DNA of 64,000 bases from Panax quinquefolius (Eukaryota; Streptophyta; Magnoliopsida; Apiales; Araliaceae): contig CM035168.1 of assembly GCA_020205615.1 (NCBI GenBank), forward strand, positions 122,721,573 through 122,785,572, in the 5' to 3' direction. Shown here piece by piece: positions 60,451-64,000 of this stretch; the first letter of the stretch is position 1; every line of letters starts with the position of its first letter. Made by a program: the position numbers and the translations under genes. The notes beneath the pieces are model-generated. The model was given only the letters and a program-made list of their open reading frames with translations, had not been told where the DNA came from and ran no database searches.

Positions 60451-61056
60451 ACTCTTAGATGATGACATATGAGCCCCCCCATAAAATAATCAAACTTACC
60501 ACAAATCATAACACATATTTAATCTTTCAATAATTATCAATCATTTATAACTTGTCGTCTCAATTATTGATTTAATACTATAACATATTATACTGATGAT
60601 GATCTTTGTGACAATAATTGAATCAATAATATAAGAGATATGATGCAACAATTATCGTGAAGCAATAATTGAGCATAACCGAGTGACTTCTCACGAAGAT
60701 CAATAATCAATACCGTGTGCTACTACGCAACCACGCCAGACATCGCATGTACTTTTACCACCGGGTAGTTCAATGCTTTTAACGGTAACACCTCCGTAGT
60801 TATTTTTATAAAAATATTTTTGTCGTTTTCTCAATCCGATAATAATGTTGTGGGGTCCACCAATGATTGAGCCATCAGATTTAATATTCCTAACAAAAAA
60901 ATATTCCCACCAAACGTAAATATTTTATAACAACTTACATACTTTGCAAAATTTATAAATATTACCCACAACTATAACATTATATCAAATTTATTCCATA
61001 ATATTCAAATATTTATAGAAAAATTCATCTTTATTTATAAAATTTCGGGTCTTACA

Positions 61057-64000
61057 ACCTCCCTTCTTATGAAATTTCGCCTCGAAATTAGGGTACGATA
61101 CTGGTATATCAAGAGGTAAGGATACCTTGATTTCATTTGATTCTAACTCCCAAGTCATTTCCTCAACATCGTGGTTCCTCCATAAAACTTTGACTTGAGG
61201 TATAACCTTGGAGCGTAGAATATGTTCTTTCTTATCCAAAATTTGAACAGAACCTCTTCATACGTCAAATCTTCCGCTATTTCGTCTGGGTTCTAACTCA
61301 ATAATATGGTTGGTCTTTCACATATTTACGTAACATAGATATGTGAAAAACGTTACTGAGACATATTTCACAGAAGCGAAGTCTATAGCCACGCTTCTAC
61401 TCGATCGAGGATTAAAATGGACCGATGAATCGAGGATTAAGTTTTCCTCTCCTTCCAAATCTTGTAACTCCTTTCCATGGGAGCAACTCTTAACAACACA
61501 CGATCTCCTATATCGAATTCCACGCCCTTTCGATGAAGATCAAGATAACTCTTTTTGTCGATTTTGTGAGGTTTTTATATCGTTGTCGGATCATTTGAAT
61601 CTTTCCAGTAGTCATACGTATCAACTCCGGTCCCAACAATGTTGCTTCACCCACCTCATCCCAAAGATCTTTGGAGAACGACACTTTCTTCCATACAATG
61701 CTTGAATGGAGCCATGCCAATACTTGCTTGATAACTGTTGTTGTAGGAAAACTCCACCAATGGTAAGAACTTGTCCCAACTCCCTTGAAATCAAGGACAC
61801 GAGTCTTAATAGATCTTCAAGAGTTTGAATAGTCCTCTCCATCGTCCGTCTGATCCGAGGATGATATCGCCGAGCTAAATCGTAAGTCCTGTGCTCATAG
61901 CTTTTTGCAAACTAACCCAAAATCGTGAAGTGAATCTTGGGTCTCGATCGAAACTATGGATACTGCAAGATACCATGCGATCTTTACAATCTCGTTTATG
62001 TACATACTGAGCAAGACGTTCAAGTGTATAAGTTTTCGTGTCGGCAGAAGAAATGAGCGGAGACTTGGTCAATCTATCAACAATGACCCAAATCGCATCA
62101 ATGCCTTGAGAAACCTTAGGAAGACCCCAGAACGAAATCCATGGTAATGTGCTCCCACTTCCATTCCGGAATTTCAAGTGGTTGCAATGGACCTTTTGGT
62201 ACTTGATGCTCCGCTTTAACTCGTTGACAAGTTAGACACCTTGAGATAAACAAAAGCTATCTCTCTCTTCATATTGCTCCACAAAAAATGTATTTAATGA
62301 ATATCATGATACATTTGGTACTCCTGTGATGGATTGCAAATGGTGTGTTGTGCGCTCCATCATGATATTATACTTTAAATCGGTCGTTAGAACACAAAGT
62401 CCGGAGTTGACTCAAGTATTCCTTCTTCATCGATTCTTGCTTCCTAAGATAGCACCTTTTGCACTTTCTTCCTCATAACGATCACTCCTGTGTCCGTAGC
62501 TTGAAAGCAGCTTTTAACTTTATCAATTAAAGTCGGTTCTACTCGTATACTCATTTGTCATCACATGCGTCCCTCGAGTCTTTAATTCTATCTCCATCTT
62601 TTGCAAGTCACACAAAATGGGCGCTCATGCGTTGACAATATCGCACTTGTACTTGCATATGATTTCTACCAATCGCGTCGCCTACCACGCTTGCTTTTTC
62701 GAGGATGGTATTGGATGGTATGATCATAATCTTTCAACATTCAAGCCAACGTCGTTGTCGCATGTTGAGTTCCTTTGAGTGAAGAAATATTTGAGGCTTT
62801 TATGATCCGTAAAGATCTCCACTTTCTCCCCATACAAGTAATGCCTCCACATTTTAAGTGAAAGACAACAAATGCTAACTCTAGATCATGAGTAGGATAA
62901 TTCCTCTCATATTCTTTGAGTTGTCATGAGGCATAGGCTATAACTTTTCCATGTTGCATAAGAACACATCCCAACCCTTTGCTCAAGCATCATCAGAGAT
63001 GACAAATCCCTCCGAGCCGATGGTATTGTCGAGCAGTCTTTGAAATAAGTCTCCTCTTGAGTTCTTGAAAACTCTTCTCACATTCTTCGCTCCAACCGAA
63101 CTTTCAGATCTTTCCGAGTCATTTGAGTCGATGGAATAGCGATTCGAGAAAATCCTTCCACGAATCTCCGATAATAACCAATTAAACCGAGAAAGCTACG
63201 ACTTGATCCATCGATTTAAGTTGTTCCTACTTTGAATAGCTTGATCTTTCTTTTGGTCAAACAGATATTCCATGACTTGATACCACGTGCCCAAGGAATG
63301 CTACTTCTTCAAGCCGTAACTCGCGATTTCTTCAACTTGGCATAAAGCTTATATTCACGAAGCTTTTGGAGTGTCACCTCAAGTGTTGCTTTCATGATCT
63401 TCACGGCTTTTGGAATAAATAAGGATGTCATCAATAAAGACGACCACAAAGTGATCTAAATATTCCTTGAATACTCGGTTCATCATATCCATGAAGGCGT
63501 AGGAGCATTAGTCAATCCAAAGGACATGACTAGAATTCATAATGCCCGCATCGAAGTTTAAAGCCGCCTTTGGAATGTCGTGGTTCTAATCTTCAATTGG
63601 TGATATCCGGAACGAAGATCAATCTTTGAAAAGAATTTGGCTCTTGCAATTTGGTCAAACAGGTCATCAATACGTGGCAATGGATACCTATTTTTGATGG
63701 TGACGTGATTCAACTCCCGATAATCAATACAAAGTCGCATACTCCCATCTTTCTTCTTCACGAATGTAATGCAGAGCACCCCAAGGAGAAGTACTAGGGA
63801 CGAATAAAGCCAATGTCTAACAATTCCTCGCATTGGGTCTTTAACTCCTCAAGTTCAATAGAGCCATTCGATATGGGGCTTTGGAAATAGGTTTTGTCTG
63901 GGTTCAAGGTCGATACAAAATTCAATTTCACGCCTCGGGGTAGGGCCAGAAGTTCTTGGGAATACGTCAGAAATTTATTAACAATAGAATATCGTTTAAA
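61057..64000 (-). pseudogene. Gypsy pol remnant: reverse transcriptase, RNase H, integrase, chromodomain end
   Basis: RT motifs are visible in 63558-63833: [35 protein letters not shown] and [22 protein letters not shown] active-site block lies near 63430 in another frame. Integrase pieces are IDAIWVIVDRLTKSPLISS and DRDPRFTSRFW (62177-61875) and ERTIQTLEDLL...[10 protein letters not shown] (61842-61621). The C-terminal piece HILRSKVIPQVKVLWRNHDV followed by EEMTWELES (61239-61060) matches the chromodomain-type end of chromoviruses. Frames shift between all of these, so no complete protein is encoded. Confidence 0.8.

Larger units (their letters stand above)
58626..61056 (-). repeat. Gypsy 3' LTR (about 2.43 kb)
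   Basis: On the minus strand it begins TGTAAGACCCGAAATTTT at 61056, directly after the polypurine tract AAGAAGGGAGG. It ends GGGGGCGTCACA at 58626. The TGT...ACA ends and position after pol fit a 3' LTR. It contains two internal tandem arrays (59690-60000 and 60180-60450). The 5' LTR lies right of the window, so LTR identity could not be estimated. Confidence 0.75.
58626..64000 (-). mobile_element. Ty3/Gypsy retrotransposon, chromovirus-like, 3' part (cut by window edge)
   Basis: Read on the minus strand, the order is reverse transcriptase (about 63830-63200), RNase H (about 63000-62700), integrase (about 62170-61500), a chromodomain-type C-terminus (about 61240-61060), the polypurine tract and the LTR. 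RT before integrase marks it as Gypsy, unlike the Copia element at the left edge. The ORFs are broken repeatedly, so the copy is inactive. Confidence 0.85.

Overview
This is plant nuclear DNA, most likely from a eudicot. The genes have many introns, canonical GT/AG junctions and plant-specific families. The intergenic DNA is very AT-rich, full of (TA)n microsatellites, and packed with Copia and Gypsy LTR retrotransposons and MITEs. No rRNA, tRNA, CRISPR or prokaryotic operon structure was seen. The species cannot be named from the sequence alone.

Layout. 1-3125: the 5' part of a decayed Ty1/Copia element on the minus strand, entering from the left edge, with its 5' LTR at 2185-3125. 3591-6162: the 3' exons of an unrecognised gene with repeated LTRSA motifs. 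6275-7700: two nested hAT-type elements. 10031-11520: a foldback element enclosing an ~87-bp tandem repeat. 12960-18660: a gene-free island of (TA)n tracts carrying several short palindromic elements. 18736-22202: an intact FUSC-family (aromatic acid exporter-like) membrane protein gene. 22604-25408: a broken THO4/ALY mRNA-export factor copy whose third exon is duplicated and carries a stop. 25450-30420: AT-rich DNA with more palindromic elements. 30542-34350: an intact CHX20-type cation/H+ antiporter (4 exons, 824 codons). 36463-39573: an intact ARF-GAP of the AGD6/AGD7 type (minus). 42514-44061: a TIC32-like short-chain dehydrogenase pseudogene. 45174-51218: an intact 10-exon UNC93-like transporter (minus). 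52601-54113: an intact 139-aa actin-depolymerizing factor (minus) whose first coding exon is only the ATG. 57374-64000: a chromovirus-like Gypsy element on the minus strand running off the right edge, with a ~2.4-kb LTR and a second truncated LTR copy beside it.

The genes do not form a pathway or cluster; they are ordinary single plant loci. Five of them (FUSC, CHX20, AGD, UNC93, ADF) have complete exon chains that I checked junction by junction for phase. Two (THO4-like, TIC32-like) are pseudogenes by visible stops, frameshifts or lost sequence. The most unusual signal is not a gene system. It is the relation between (TA)n microsatellites and other features: at least five palindromic elements sit between (TA)n tracts, and four gene starts have a long (TA)n tract 43-90 bp upstream. 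I found nothing that I would call a new biochemical system.
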